A DNA stretch of 64,000 nt from Bin87 sp965262485 (GTDB taxonomy: Bacteria > Chloroflexota > Dehalococcoidia > Lucifugimonadales > UBA3495): NCBI GenBank assembly GCA_965262485.1, contig OZ253540.1, positions 3,224,001-3,288,000 of the forward strand. Direction: 5' to 3'. How positions within the stretch are numbered: position 1 is the first letter of the stretch; each line of letters starts with the position of its first letter. This document shows, piece by piece, positions 43,413-51,394 of the stretch. The notes under the pieces are model-generated. The model was given only the letters and a program-made list of their open reading frames with translations. It had not been told where the DNA came from and ran no database searches. A program made the translations under genes and the position numbers.

Positions 43413-44183
43413 CTATCCCGTCGTTGCTCCCGCTGTACTCGCCGCGTTGACATCGGGGCCGCCGCCAAAGACGCCAAAAGGATTCAGCGAGCGGGGCGCA
43501 TCGTACGCGTCCATCTGTTCGGTGCGCTTTAGCCAGCCCACCACCAGGTAGGTCAGCGGTGTGGCTGCGATTTCGTACAGCGATTTGGCGATCCAGGCGC
43601 ACACTGCGGCGTTGAACACCGGCGCCCACGAACCGCTTTCAGTGACCCACAAACCGGAAATGCCGAACGCGATGGTAAAAAACAGTATCGAGTCTATACC
43701 CTGCCCTACGATGGTGGACGATATGGTCCGCAGCCACAGCATCCTGCCCTGGGTTCGATTCTTCAGAATGACCATCACCGCCGCGTTGACGAACTCTCCA
43801 ATGATATAGGCAACGAACGAACCCAACAGGATCCAGGTGGTGGCGCCCAGAATGCTCTCATACGACGCTTGGTCTTCCCAGAACCCTGCGCCGGGGATGA
43901 TGTTTCCCAACCAGAACAGCAGCACCATCAGCAGGTTGCACACAAACCCCAGCCAGATGACGCCGCGGGCTACCCGAAATCCATACACTTCCGTCAGAAT
44001 GTCGCTGATGATGTAGCCGACCGGGAAGCAGACGATGGCCGCCGACACCACAAAGAGATTGCTGCCAATGAGGTTGAACGGCAGTTCAAACAGCGTAACC
44101 GGCTTGATGGCAATGATGTTGCTGGCCAGCAGCACCGTCACCGCCAGCGCGGCGATGATAACCAGCTTGCCGGAAAACTGCAT
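43413..44183 (-). CDS. yhhQ: Queuosine-precursor transporter (YhhQ/VUT family)
   Basis: The protein has 256 residues with about six membrane segments. Conserved parts are LLASNIIAIKPVTLFELPFN, FPVGYIISDILTEVYGFRVA, FVAYIIGEFVNAAVMVILKN, TISSTIVGQGIDSILFFTIA and AWIAKSLYEIAATPLTYLVV. The D-x-x-T-E-V-Y-G and G-Q-x-I-D-S motifs are typical of the VUT/YhhQ family, which imports queuine or preQ precursors for tRNA modification. The C-terminal 30 residues are soluble and low-complexity. It is a monocistronic gene next to a MITE. Confidence 0.88.
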   Translation of the reverse strand: MQFSGKLVIIAALAVTVLLASNIIAIKPVTLFELPFNLIGSNLFVVSAAIVCFPVGYIISDILTEVYGFRVARGVIWLGFVCNLLMVLLFWLGNIIPGAGFWEDQASYESILGATTWILLGSFVAYIIGEFVNAAVMVILKNRTQGRMLWLRTISSTIVGQGIDSILFFTIAFGISGLWVTESGSWAPVFNAAVCAWIAKSLYEIAATPLTYLVVGWLKRTEQMDAYDAPRSLNPFGVFGGGPDVNAASTAGATTG

Positions 44184-44204
44184 TCCTACTCCCTCCAGAA
44201 AAAG

Positions 44205-44386
44205 CTAGGCGTGTTGACATTTTGAAATTTCATTTCGTCATTCCGGCGAAAGAACGTCACCCCGTACTTGATACGGGGCCGGAATCCAGTGCTCCAAATA
44301 AGAATAACTATCCCGAAATTAGCCACCTCCCAACTCTCTGGATTCCCGCTTTCGCGGGAATGACTGGAAATGTCAACAGAACCTAA
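44205..44386. repeat. MITE-like element A
   Basis: The ends are CTAGGCGTGTTGACATTT and, inverted, TTAGGTTCTGTTGACATTT. The inside holds TCATTCCGGCGAAAG-type sequence, a CCCCGTACTTGATACGGGG palindrome and a GATTCCCGCTTTCGCGGGAA hairpin. It is most like element C at 51018. Confidence 0.65.
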
Positions 44387-44461
44387 TCCCCTCTCCCTTG
44401 ATGGGAGAGGGTTAGAGCCTGCCCCGTACTTAATACGGGGGTAACGGTGAGGGCCGTCCCA

Positions 44462-45799
44462 TCACAACAGCGGCAAATAACGGGAAATCTCGTAATCGGT
44501 AACGGTAGAGCGATACTGCCCCCACTCCATCTTTTTGTTGCGCAGCAGCGAATCAAACACGAAATCCCCCAGCGTCTTGCGCAGAAGTTCGCTGCCCTCA
44601 GCCAACGCAATGGCTTCGCCCAGGCTGCCGGGCAGCGCGGTGATGCCCCGCGCCGTGCGTTCTTCGACTGACATCGAGCCGACATCGGCGGTTACCGGTG
44701 TGGGCAGCGGATACTCGTCTTCGATGCCTTTCAATCCGGCTGCCAGCAACACGCTGAAGGCCAGGTAAGGGTTGCACGCCGGGTCGGGCGCACGGTATTC
44801 GATCCGCAGCGACGTGTCGTAACCGGATTTGTAGGATGGCACGCGCACCAGGTCCAGCCGGTTTGAAACCGTCCAGGAAACGTGCACCGGCGCTTCGTAT
44901 CCCGGCACCAGCCGCTTGTAGGAATTTACCCACTGGTTGGTCACCAGCGTAATCTCCGGGGCGTGGCGCAGCAGGCCAGCGATGAACCGCTTGCCCGTAA
45001 CCGAAAGATGGAAATCGTCGTCGGAATCGTAGAACGCGTTGGTGTTGCCGCGAAACAGGGACTGGTGGGTATGCATGCCGCTGCCGTTGCTGCCGGTAAA
45101 CGGCTTCGGCATAAACGACGCGTACACACCCTGCAGTTGGGCCAACTCCTTGATGACCAATCGCGCGGTCATCACGTTGTCGGCCATGGTCAACGCGTCG
45201 GTGTACTGCAGATCGATTTCGTGCTGACTGTGCGCTCCCTCGTGGTGGGAGTATTTGACCGGAATGCCCATGTCGGCCAGGTTCAGCACCGTATCGCGGC
45301 GCAGGTCCGATGACGGGTGGCTGGACAACTGGTCGTAGTAGCCGTAGGTATCCAGCGGTACCGGCGATTCAGCGTCCTTCAAGTAGAAAAACTCTAGCTC
45401 GGGGCCAACGTAATATATGTAGCCCATGGTCGCCAGCCTTTCCAGGTTCCGCTTCAGAACCTGCCGAGGGTCGCCGATGAACGGTTCGCCCCGGGGCGTG
45501 CGAATGTCGCAAAACATACGTGCCACCGAGTTGCGTCGGGGTCGCCACGGCAGCAGGGAAAACGTCGTCGGGTCGGGGAACGCCCTCATGTCGCTTTCCT
45601 CTTCCCGCGAGTAGCCTTCGATTGCCGCTCCATCGAAGCCAACCCCCAGTTCAAGGGCATCTTCCAGATCGTCAACCGTTATGGCAAACCCTTTCAGGTG
45701 GCCCAGAATATCGGTAAACCACAGGCGTATAAATTTAACATCGAAGTCGCGGGCGCTGCGCAGAACATACTCGCGTTCTGCGGCGTGATTATCGGTCAT
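44462..45799 (-). CDS. glnA: Glutamine synthetase, type I-like
   Basis: The protein has 445 residues from ATG 45799, directly after an AAGTAAGG-like ribosome site. Signatures are FIRLWFTDILGHLKGFAITV, VGFDGAAIEGYSREEESDMR, YYVGPELEFFYLKDAESPVP, KYSHHEGAHSQHEIDLQYTD, FMPKPFTGSNGSGMHTHQSL, NSYKRLVPGYEAPVHVSW and RIEYRAPDPACNPYLAFSVL. The metal-binding Glu and His residues are present. It makes glutamine from glutamate, ammonia and ATP. The length near 445 and the missing adenylylation insertion suggest a GSI-alpha-like or short form, unlike the longer second copy at 47673. It is separated from that copy by a MITE and two HicBA modules. Confidence 0.92.
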   Translation of the reverse strand: MTDNHAAEREYVLRSARDFDVKFIRLWFTDILGHLKGFAITVDDLEDALELGVGFDGAAIEGYSREEESDMRAFPDPTTFSLLPWRPRRNSVARMFCDIRTPRGEPFIGDPRQVLKRNLERLATMGYIYYVGPELEFFYLKDAESPVPLDTYGYYDQLSSHPSSDLRRDTVLNLADMGIPVKYSHHEGAHSQHEIDLQYTDALTMADNVMTARLVIKELAQLQGVYASFMPKPFTGSNGSGMHTHQSLFRGNTNAFYDSDDDFHLSVTGKRFIAGLLRHAPEITLVTNQWVNSYKRLVPGYEAPVHVSWTVSNRLDLVRVPSYKSGYDTSLRIEYRAPDPACNPYLAFSVLLAAGLKGIEDEYPLPTPVTADVGSMSVEERTARGITALPGSLGEAIALAEGSELLRKTLGDFVFDSLLRNKKMEWGQYRSTVTDYEISRYLPLL

Positions 45800-45812
45800 C
45801 AAGTAAGGTCTC

Positions 45813-45993
45813 CTAGGGTGTGTTGACAAATACCGTCATTCCCGCGAAAGCGGGAATCCAGTGGCCTAAGTCGTTAATCGGGGTTCTGATTCTTTCATCA
45901 TACCCTCTCTGGACTCCTGCCCCGTATCAAGTACGGGGTGACGTTCTTTCGCAGGAGTGACGGGCTGGTTTGCTAATTGTCAACAGGCTCTAG
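45813..45993. repeat. MITE-like element B
   Basis: It is 181 bp. The ends are CTAGGGTGTGTTGACAAAT and, inverted, CTAGAGCCTGTTGACAATT. It contains a TTCCCGCGAAAGCGGGAA hairpin and the CCCCGTATCAAGTACGGGG palindrome. It lies directly upstream of the glutamine synthetase at 44462 and is nearly identical at both ends to element D (53053). Confidence 0.7.
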
Positions 45994-46046
45994 GTGAAAG
46001 GACTCGTGGAGCGGATCGAACGCCATAATCAATCTCTCTTCTGTCG

Positions 46047-46307
46047 TCAGTTTCGGAATCTAGGTGGAATGTTTCCGTTGAGCACTGCCAGAAACTCTGC
46101 GTCGCTAACTCCGGACCTGCGAACCATCTTGGTTACTGTACCTTGCGGGATGTTGCCCCGGTGCCTGGGAATGAAAGCAGTCAATCCCAATCCCTCGTGA
46201 GTCATCTTGCCATGCGGCCCTCTTCCGCTACCATCTGGTACGAAGCCAAGCCGACGATAAACTGACAATACTGCCCGCGCGCTCAAATTGCGGAAATACG
46301 ACGGCAT
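46047..46307 (-). CDS. hicA: HicA-type toxin, duplicate copy 1
   Basis: The protein has 86 residues: LSARAVLSVYRRLGFVPDGS, GRGPHGKMTHEGLGLTAFIP, RHRGNIPQGTVTKMVRRSGV. The HicA pattern (helix, G-S-x-H-x-K, strand, final helix) is present, with His in PHGKM as the likely catalytic residue. Its ATG overlaps the hicB stop by one base. It differs from copy 2 (46970) at about six positions clustered between residues 41 and 65. Confidence 0.82.
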   Translation of the reverse strand: MPSYFRNLSARAVLSVYRRLGFVPDGSGRGPHGKMTHEGLGLTAFIPRHRGNIPQGTVTKMVRRSGVSDAEFLAVLNGNIPPRFRN

Positions 46308-46663
46308 TAAACGACGGGGGATTCAGTGTCTGCAAAGCGCGGATTGCTGCGAATTTCCTCCTCGGTCATAAATCGCGGTTCAACCCAATGGATTTCGGTA
46401 ATCCCGCCTTCTTCATAGCATTCGGCAAGTGTTACTTCTTTTTCCACTTGCGTCTGCTCGGCGTCAAGAATCACGACCTTCCGTCCCGGTACTTCTTCCA
46501 GGTACAGCGCCATCGCATCAGCAATCATCAGCCGGGCCTCCTCCTGGGTTTGGCCGTCGGAGACGCAGCCACGCATGGCGAGACAAACGGCCGTCCACCA
46601 GAGGTTGTCCGGGTATCCGATGTCCGGGTACTTGACCAGCACTACTTCGTATTTTTCCATCAT
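46307..46663 (-). CDS. hicB: HicB-type antitoxin, duplicate copy 1
   Basis: The protein has 118 residues. It reads EKYEVVLVKYPDIGYPDNLW, WTAVCLAMRGCVSDGQTQEE, ARLMIADAMALYLEEVPGRK, a partial RNase H-like HicB fold. It is followed by LAECYEEGGITEIHWVEPRF and a tail. It lies upstream of and overlaps hicA. It differs from copy 2 mainly in CYEEGGIT against HRQQGGVS near residue 85. No HTH domain is seen. Confidence 0.8.
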   Translation of the reverse strand: MMEKYEVVLVKYPDIGYPDNLWWTAVCLAMRGCVSDGQTQEEARLMIADAMALYLEEVPGRKVVILDAEQTQVEKEVTLAECYEEGGITEIHWVEPRFMTEEEIRSNPRFADTESPVV

Positions 46664-46749
46664 CGCACTCCTGCTCAGCGGCGGCGTAGGGGCGAATAAT
46701 CATTCGCCCCTGTCCCCGTAGTTGCGGTTAGCGATATTCTACCACCCGG

Positions 46750-46840
46750 CTAGGCGTCGAAATACTTGAAGAATTCGTAGGGATGCGGGCGCAGGCGCAG
46801 ATCATCCACGTCCACCTTCTTGTAATCCAGCCAGGTCTCG
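46750..46840 (-). pseudogene. 3' fragment of the glutamine synthetase gene
   Basis: These bases match 47673-47763, the last 30 codons of the intact glnA, including LRPHPYEFFKYFDA and the TAG stop. Two base changes near 46824 alter the residues before the junction. It is the trace left by the tandem duplication and has no upstream coding part. Confidence 0.9.
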
Positions 46841-46969
46841 CGGCGGTAATCCCAATCTCTCGGTCCCGAAGTATGGGGAAGCGGTTCAGACGCTGGCGTC
46901 CATCGCGACGGTGTCTGATGAAAGAACTCGGGGGAGGATTGGACGCCATAATCAATCTCTCTTCTGTCG

Positions 46970-47230
46970 TCAGTTTCGGAATCTAGGTGGAATGTTTCCG
47001 TTGAGCACTGCCAGAAACTCTGCGTCGGTAATTCCGGACCTACGAACCATATCGGTTACCGTGCCCAGCGGGATCGTCCCCCGGTGCCTGGGAATGAAAA
47101 CGGTCAATCCCAATCCCTCGTGGGTCATCTTGCCATGCGGCCCTCTTCCGCTACCATCTGGTACGAAGCCAAGCCGACGATAAACTGACAATACTGCCCG
47201 CGCGCTCAAATTGCGGAAATACGACGGCAT
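46970..47230 (-). CDS. hicA: HicA-type toxin, duplicate copy 2
   Basis: The protein has 86 residues, identical to copy 1 except around GLTVFIPRHRGTIPLGTVTD and MVRRSGITDAEF, where copy 1 has GLTAFIPRHRGNIPQGTVTK and RRSGVSDAEF. The catalytic-type His is retained. The changes lie on one continuous stretch that in HicA structures packs near the antitoxin, which suggests changed partner specificity, but this is inference. Confidence 0.82.
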   Translation of the reverse strand: MPSYFRNLSARAVLSVYRRLGFVPDGSGRGPHGKMTHEGLGLTVFIPRHRGTIPLGTVTDMVRRSGITDAEFLAVLNGNIPPRFRN

Positions 47231-47586
47231 TAAACGACGGGGGATTCAGTGTCTGCAAAGCGCGGATTGCTGCGGATTTCCTCCTCCGTCATAAACCGTG
47301 GTTCAACCCAATGGATTTCGCTAACGCCGCCTTGCTGACGATGTTCGGCAAGTGTTACTTCTTTTTCCACTTGCGTCTGCTCGGCGTCAAGAATCACGAC
47401 CTTCCGTCCCGGTACTTCTTCCAGGTACAGCGCCATCGCATCAGCAATCATCAGCCGGGCCTCCTCCTGGGTTTGGCCGTCGGAGACGCAGCCGCGCATG
47501 GCCAGGCAGACCGCCGTCCACCAGAGGTTGTCCGGGTATCCGATGTCCGGGTACTTGACCAGCACTACTTCGTATTTTTCCATCAT
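47230..47586 (-). CDS. hicB: HicB-type antitoxin, duplicate copy 2
   Basis: The protein has 118 residues with the same start and fold as copy 1. It differs in the patch EHRQQGGVSEIHWVEPRFMT. It overlaps the hicA start by one base. Its promoter region is the short gap after the glutamine synthetase stop at 47673, so readthrough from glnA could also express the module. Confidence 0.8.
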   Translation of the reverse strand: MMEKYEVVLVKYPDIGYPDNLWWTAVCLAMRGCVSDGQTQEEARLMIADAMALYLEEVPGRKVVILDAEQTQVEKEVTLAEHRQQGGVSEIHWVEPRFMTEEEIRSNPRFADTESPVV

Positions 47587-47672
47587 CGCACTCCTGCTCA
47601 GCGGCGGCGTAGGGGCGAATAATCATTCGCCCCTGTCCCCGTAGTTGCGGTTAGCGATATTCTACCACCCGG

Positions 47673-49097
47673 CTAGGCGTCGAAATACTTGAAGAATTCG
47701 TAGGGATGCGGGCGCAGGCGCAGATCATCCACGTCCACCTTCTTGGACTCCAGCCAGGTCTCGAGCAGGTCGTCGGTGAACACACCGCCGCGCATCAGGA
47801 ACTCGTTGTCCCGTTCCAGCGCGCCCAACGCCTCCTCCAGCGAACCGGGAATCTGACGGATGGACGACAGCTCCGCCGCCGACATTTCATAGAGGTTCTG
47901 GTCCACCGGGTCCGGCGGTTCAATCTCGTTGATGACGCCGTCGATGCCCGCCATCAGCATGGCGGCGAAAGCCAGGTAGGGGTTGCAGGACGGATCGGGC
48001 GCCCGGAATTCCAGCCGCCGCGCCGCCGGACTGTTCGAGTAAGTTGGTATCCGGATGCACGCCGAACGGTTCCGCACCGAGTACACCAGGTTCACCGGAG
48101 CCTCGAAGCCGGGCACCAGCCGCTTGTAGCTGTTCGTCGTCGGCGCGGCAAAGGCCATCAGCGCCGGCGCGTGCAACAGCAGCCCGCCGATGTAGTGGCG
48201 GCAGGTGGCCGACAGCAGGGCGTAGCCGTTGGCGTCGTAGAACAGGTTGTTCCCGTCTTTCCACAGGCTCTGGTGCGTGTGCATCCCGGTGCCATTGTCT
48301 CCAAACAGCGGCTTGGGCATGAACGTTGCCACCTTCCCATGCGCCTTCGCCACATTTTTGACCACGTACTTCACAATTGAAACCGTGTCGGCCATTTTGG
48401 TCAGGCTGTCGAAGCGCACGTCAATCTCGGCCTGGCCGGCGGTGGCAACTTCGTGATGGTGCTTTTCGACGATGATGCCAAAGTGCTCAATCTTCTGCAC
48501 CATCTCGGAGCGAATATCCTGGAAGGTGTCGAAAGGCGGGGCCGGAAAATACCCGGACTTGAGCGGCGGCCGATAGGCCAGGTTGTTGCCGCCGCCGATG
48601 TTGGTCTCGGCGCCCGTATTCCATACGCCCTCGTCAGAGTCAATGAAGTAGTAAGCAGAGTTAACGGTCTGGTCAAAACGGGCGGAATCGAACACGAAAA
48701 ATTCCGGTTCCGGACCCCAGTAGCTGACATCGGCAATGCCGCTCTCTTTGAGGTACGCTTCGGCCTTGTGCGCTACATGGCGCGGGTCCCGGGAGTACAG
48801 TTCCCGCGTGACCGGGTCGATAATGTCGCAAAACATATGCAGCGTGGGGATGCTGAAGAAGGGGTCAACCACCGCCGTGCTGGTGTCCGGCAGGAGCGTC
48901 ATATCGCTCTCATCAATGGACTTGAAGCCCCTGATGCTGGAACCGTCGAAACCGTAGCCCTCGGCCAGGTTGGCTTCGGTCAACTCGCTGAGCGGTATGG
49001 ATACGTGCTGCAAAGTGCCGGGCAAGTCGGTGAATCGCAGGTCGATGATGCCGATGCCGTTTGACTTGCAAAAGTCGATTACTTCAGTGGGGGTCAT
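47673..49097 (-). CDS. glnA: Glutamine synthetase, type I
   Basis: The protein has 474 residues, typical of GSI. The start at 49097 follows AGGAGG. Signatures are IDLRFTDLPGTLQHVSIPLS, YGFDGSSIRGFKSIDESDMT, SYWGPEPEFFVFDSARFDQT, KHHHEVATAGQAEIDVRFDS, FMPKPLFGDNGTGMHTHQSL, NSYKRLVPGFEAPVNLVYSV and LEFRAPDPSCNPYLAFAAML. The adenylylation-site tyrosine (NLYEMS in GSI-beta) appears as VDQNLYEMSAAE, so regulation by adenylylation is possible. It assimilates ammonium with the Amt encoded just upstream (166 nt, same direction), probably in one transcription unit. Confidence 0.95.
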   Translation of the reverse strand: MTPTEVIDFCKSNGIGIIDLRFTDLPGTLQHVSIPLSELTEANLAEGYGFDGSSIRGFKSIDESDMTLLPDTSTAVVDPFFSIPTLHMFCDIIDPVTRELYSRDPRHVAHKAEAYLKESGIADVSYWGPEPEFFVFDSARFDQTVNSAYYFIDSDEGVWNTGAETNIGGGNNLAYRPPLKSGYFPAPPFDTFQDIRSEMVQKIEHFGIIVEKHHHEVATAGQAEIDVRFDSLTKMADTVSIVKYVVKNVAKAHGKVATFMPKPLFGDNGTGMHTHQSLWKDGNNLFYDANGYALLSATCRHYIGGLLLHAPALMAFAAPTTNSYKRLVPGFEAPVNLVYSVRNRSACIRIPTYSNSPAARRLEFRAPDPSCNPYLAFAAMLMAGIDGVINEIEPPDPVDQNLYEMSAAELSSIRQIPGSLEEALGALERDNEFLMRGGVFTDDLLETWLESKKVDVDDLRLRPHPYEFFKYFDA

Positions 49098-49262
49098 TTT
49101 GGATTCCTCCTTTCGGGATGATTTGGGTTGCGTGTGTGTTTTGTCATCTAAACTGTCATCCTGCGCCTCAACCGCCCTTCCGGCTTCTTCTTTCGCCTTT
49201 CCGTCATTCGCTGGAATCCTGCCCCCTCTCCCTCTGGGAGAGGGTTGGGGTGAGGGAGGACT

Positions 49263-50489
49263 CTATTGGTTCATGCCTTCTCCATGCTGCGTCAGGTCAA
49301 TTCCTATTTCCTCTTCGGTGTCAGTGATGCGCAGACCAATGGTGTATTTAAGGGCCAGCAGAATGATGCTGGACACAACGAACGACCATGCGAAGGCCGC
49401 CAGTATGCCAATGACTTGGTAGAGAACCTGTTCGATGCGGGTTACGTCGACGTCCAGGCCATCCAGCCCAATGCCAACGCCGACGAATATTCCGGTAGCC
49501 AGCGCCCCCCAGATCCCGCCGATCCCGTGGATGCCGAACACGTCCAGCGAATCGTCAATGCGCAGCTTGTGAACCAACCCAACGGCCACGAAACACGCGG
49601 CGCCAGCGCCAGCGCCGATGATGATGGCTGGCATGACTCCCACAAAACCGGCGGCCGGCGTTATCGCCACCAGACCCGCCACTGCTCCCGCTGCGGCGCC
49701 GCTGGCCGACGGTCGCTTGGTCACCAGCCACGACACCAGCGACCACGAGGACATGGCGGTGGCGGCAGCCACATTGGTAACAACGAAGGCATTCACGCCC
49801 TGGCCGCTCGTCAGGTCGAAACTGCTGCCCGCATTGAAGCCGAACCAGCCGAACCACAACATGCCGGCGCCCAGCAGCACCAGGGGCACGTTGTGCGGAG
49901 TAACCGTTGCCGTCCCAAACCCGGCGCGGCGCCCCACGATGAAGGCCGCTGCCAGCGCTGCGGTCCCTGATGCGATATGCACCACGGTGCCGCCGGCGAA
50001 GTCCAGCGCAAACCCGGCTTCGCTCATTCCCAGCACCGAGCCCAGGTTGCCCAGCCAGCCGCCGCCCCAAACCCAATGGCACAGCGGCGCATACACAATG
50101 GTTACCCACAATGCTGAAAAAATCACGTAGGACGAAAATTTGAACCGCTCCGCGAAGCCGCCGGCGATCAGCGCCACCGTAATAATGGCGAACATCCCCT
50201 GGAACACCATGAACGCCTGTTCGTCCAGTTCCACGCCGATCATCCCGAACTTGGTGAGGTCGCCCACGAAGCCCAGGCCGCCCACGCTGTTGCCGAACGC
50301 CAGACTGTAACCCCAAAGCACCCACAACACGCTCACCAGCCCAATTGCGGTGATGGAGTGCATCATCGTTCCAATCACGTTTTTGTGGCGAACCAGGCCG
50401 CCGTAGAAGAGCGCCAGTCCGGGCACCATAATGAACACCAGAGCCGACGATATCAGAAAGGACAGTACTTGCAGTTCCGTGAACTCCAT
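49263..50489 (-). CDS. amtB: Ammonium transporter (Amt)
   Basis: The protein has 408 residues from ATG 50489 (GGAGAAG upstream), with eleven expected membrane segments. Amt signatures are VPGLALFYGGLVRHKNVIGT, PLCHWVWGGGWLGNLGSVLG, LDFAGGTVVHIASGTAALAA (pore His 1), WFGFNAGSSFDLTSG and VFGIHGIGGIWGALATGIFV (pore His 2). It conducts ammonium across the inner membrane. No PII (glnK) gene is adjacent, which is unusual for Amt operons. A sigma-70-type promoter with an array of four 11-bp repeats lies upstream (50611-50664). The next gene is glnA. Confidence 0.93.
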   Translation of the reverse strand: MEFTELQVLSFLISSALVFIMVPGLALFYGGLVRHKNVIGTMMHSITAIGLVSVLWVLWGYSLAFGNSVGGLGFVGDLTKFGMIGVELDEQAFMVFQGMFAIITVALIAGGFAERFKFSSYVIFSALWVTIVYAPLCHWVWGGGWLGNLGSVLGMSEAGFALDFAGGTVVHIASGTAALAAAFIVGRRAGFGTATVTPHNVPLVLLGAGMLWFGWFGFNAGSSFDLTSGQGVNAFVVTNVAAATAMSSWSLVSWLVTKRPSASGAAAGAVAGLVAITPAAGFVGVMPAIIIGAGAGAACFVAVGLVHKLRIDDSLDVFGIHGIGGIWGALATGIFVGVGIGLDGLDVDVTRIEQVLYQVIGILAAFAWSFVVSSIILLALKYTIGLRITDTEEEIGIDLTQHGEGMNQ

Positions 50490-50610
50490 CAGTCTTCTCC
50501 CCGTCACAATGTTGCTCTGCGCCCCGGATACCGGAATTTCGCGGTGGCAATGTGGCCGCACCGCCCACGAAACACAACCAGCCGTATCACTATGCGTAAA
50601 GCGTATGCAA

Positions 50611-50664
50611 GTATAAAATTCCAGTGTTACGTATCAATGACGGAAATGTTACAAAATTGTTACA
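50611..50664 (-). promoter_or_regulatory. Promoter of amtB with GlnR-like 11-bp direct-repeat operator
   Basis: On the minus strand TTGATA (50638-50633) and TATACT (50616-50611) are separated by 16 nt. Across and upstream of the -35 run four half-sites with exact 11-bp period: GTAAC-n6-GTAAC-n6-GTCAT-n6-GTAAC (50664-50627). This matches the layout of GlnR-type (OmpR family) nitrogen operators, gTnAC-n6-GaAAc. Overlap with the -35 would suit repression or class II activation. Confidence 0.65.
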
Positions 50665-50826
50665 CACCCGCATTTGCCCCCCTTGTATGTAAAGTAGAGG
50701 CGCGGCAGACCGAAACACCCTCTCCCTTGATGGGAGAGGGCTGGGGTGAGGGTGAAAATCCGCACTGACCACCTTCCGCACTGACCACCTTCCGCACATC
50801 CTGAGCCCGTCGAAGGACGCCCCGCT

Positions 50827-50954
50827 GTCATTGCGAGCGTAGCGTGGCAATCTCGTTGAGGTTGAACACACGTCGGCAAACCGCCATTGCTACGGCGACG
50901 AGATTGCCACGTCCCTCGACAAGCTCGGGATGAGCGGAAGATCCTCGCAATAAC
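50827..50954. repeat. 128-bp dispersed element with GTCATTGCGA ends
   Basis: It is the same family as 23570-23688. The left end is GTCATTGCGAGCGTAGCGTG, the inner part GGCAATCTCG, and the right half GAGATTGCCACG, ending CTCGCAATAAC. Here the CCCCGTA-type palindrome is absent from the left half and replaced by a different short stretch. Confidence 0.6.
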
Positions 50955-51017
50955 AGTAGGCCAGGGCAATCGCATATGGACCAATTACCCACCGTCATTC
51001 CCGCGAAAGCGGGAATC

Positions 51018-51208
51018 CAGGTTCTGTTGACATTTCACGTCATTCCGGCGAAAGAACGTCACCCCGTACTTGATACGGGGCCGGAATCCAGGCGCTTTGG
51101 AAAGCAGACATCCTTCACATTCACGGTACTCTGGATTCCCGCTTTCGCGGGAATGACGATCTGGGGTTAGCGAAATCGCCTTATTTCTCAAATGTCAACA
51201 CGGCCTAG
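51018..51208. repeat. MITE-like element C
   Basis: The ends are AGGTTCTGTTGACATTTC and, inverted, CTAGGCCGTGTTGACATTT. It contains the CCCCGTACTTGATACGGGG palindrome, the GCTTTCGCGGGAA hairpin and, near its right end, a degraded copy of the GTTAGCGAAATCGCC terminal-repeat core. It lies downstream of the second amt gene. Confidence 0.65.
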
Positions 51209-51322
51209 TGACCGATGCCGGTGGCTTCGCCGCAAAAATCCAGCAGATTACAAGCTCTGGGCAGTAGGCCGGTTTGGTTTGACAAAGCGGGTACACGTGA
51301 GGATGAGGGCCGTACCTCTACA

Positions 51323-51361
51323 AAAATGAGGGCCAGGGGTGGCCACAGCCCCCGACCCTCG
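51323..51361 (-). terminator. Rho-independent terminator of the second amt gene
   Basis: On the minus strand GAGGGTCGGGG pairs with CCCCTGGCCCTC around CTGTGGCCA, followed by ATTTTTG. It begins 34 nt after the stop of the amt gene at 51395. Confidence 0.75.
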
Positions 51362-51394
51362 GAGTGAGGAGAGGAAGAGTTTCCAAGCTGTCGG

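Larger units (their letters stand above)
46013..47763. repeat. Tandem duplication: hicA-hicB plus the 3' end of glnA, two copies 923 bp apart
   Basis: Copy 1 is about 46013-46840 and copy 2 about 46936-47763, with a constant offset of 923 bp. Copy 2 continues into the intact glutamine synthetase gene, so copy 1 carries only the last 90 bases of it. About 95 unrelated bases lie between the copies. The copies are nearly identical in DNA except in short patches within hicA and hicB. Confidence 0.85.

Noticed and set aside
49098..49262. 11-bp repeat operator upstream of glnA as well
   Set aside because: The best half-sites (ATGAC ... ATGAC) are 12 bp apart and only two; not good enough to call.
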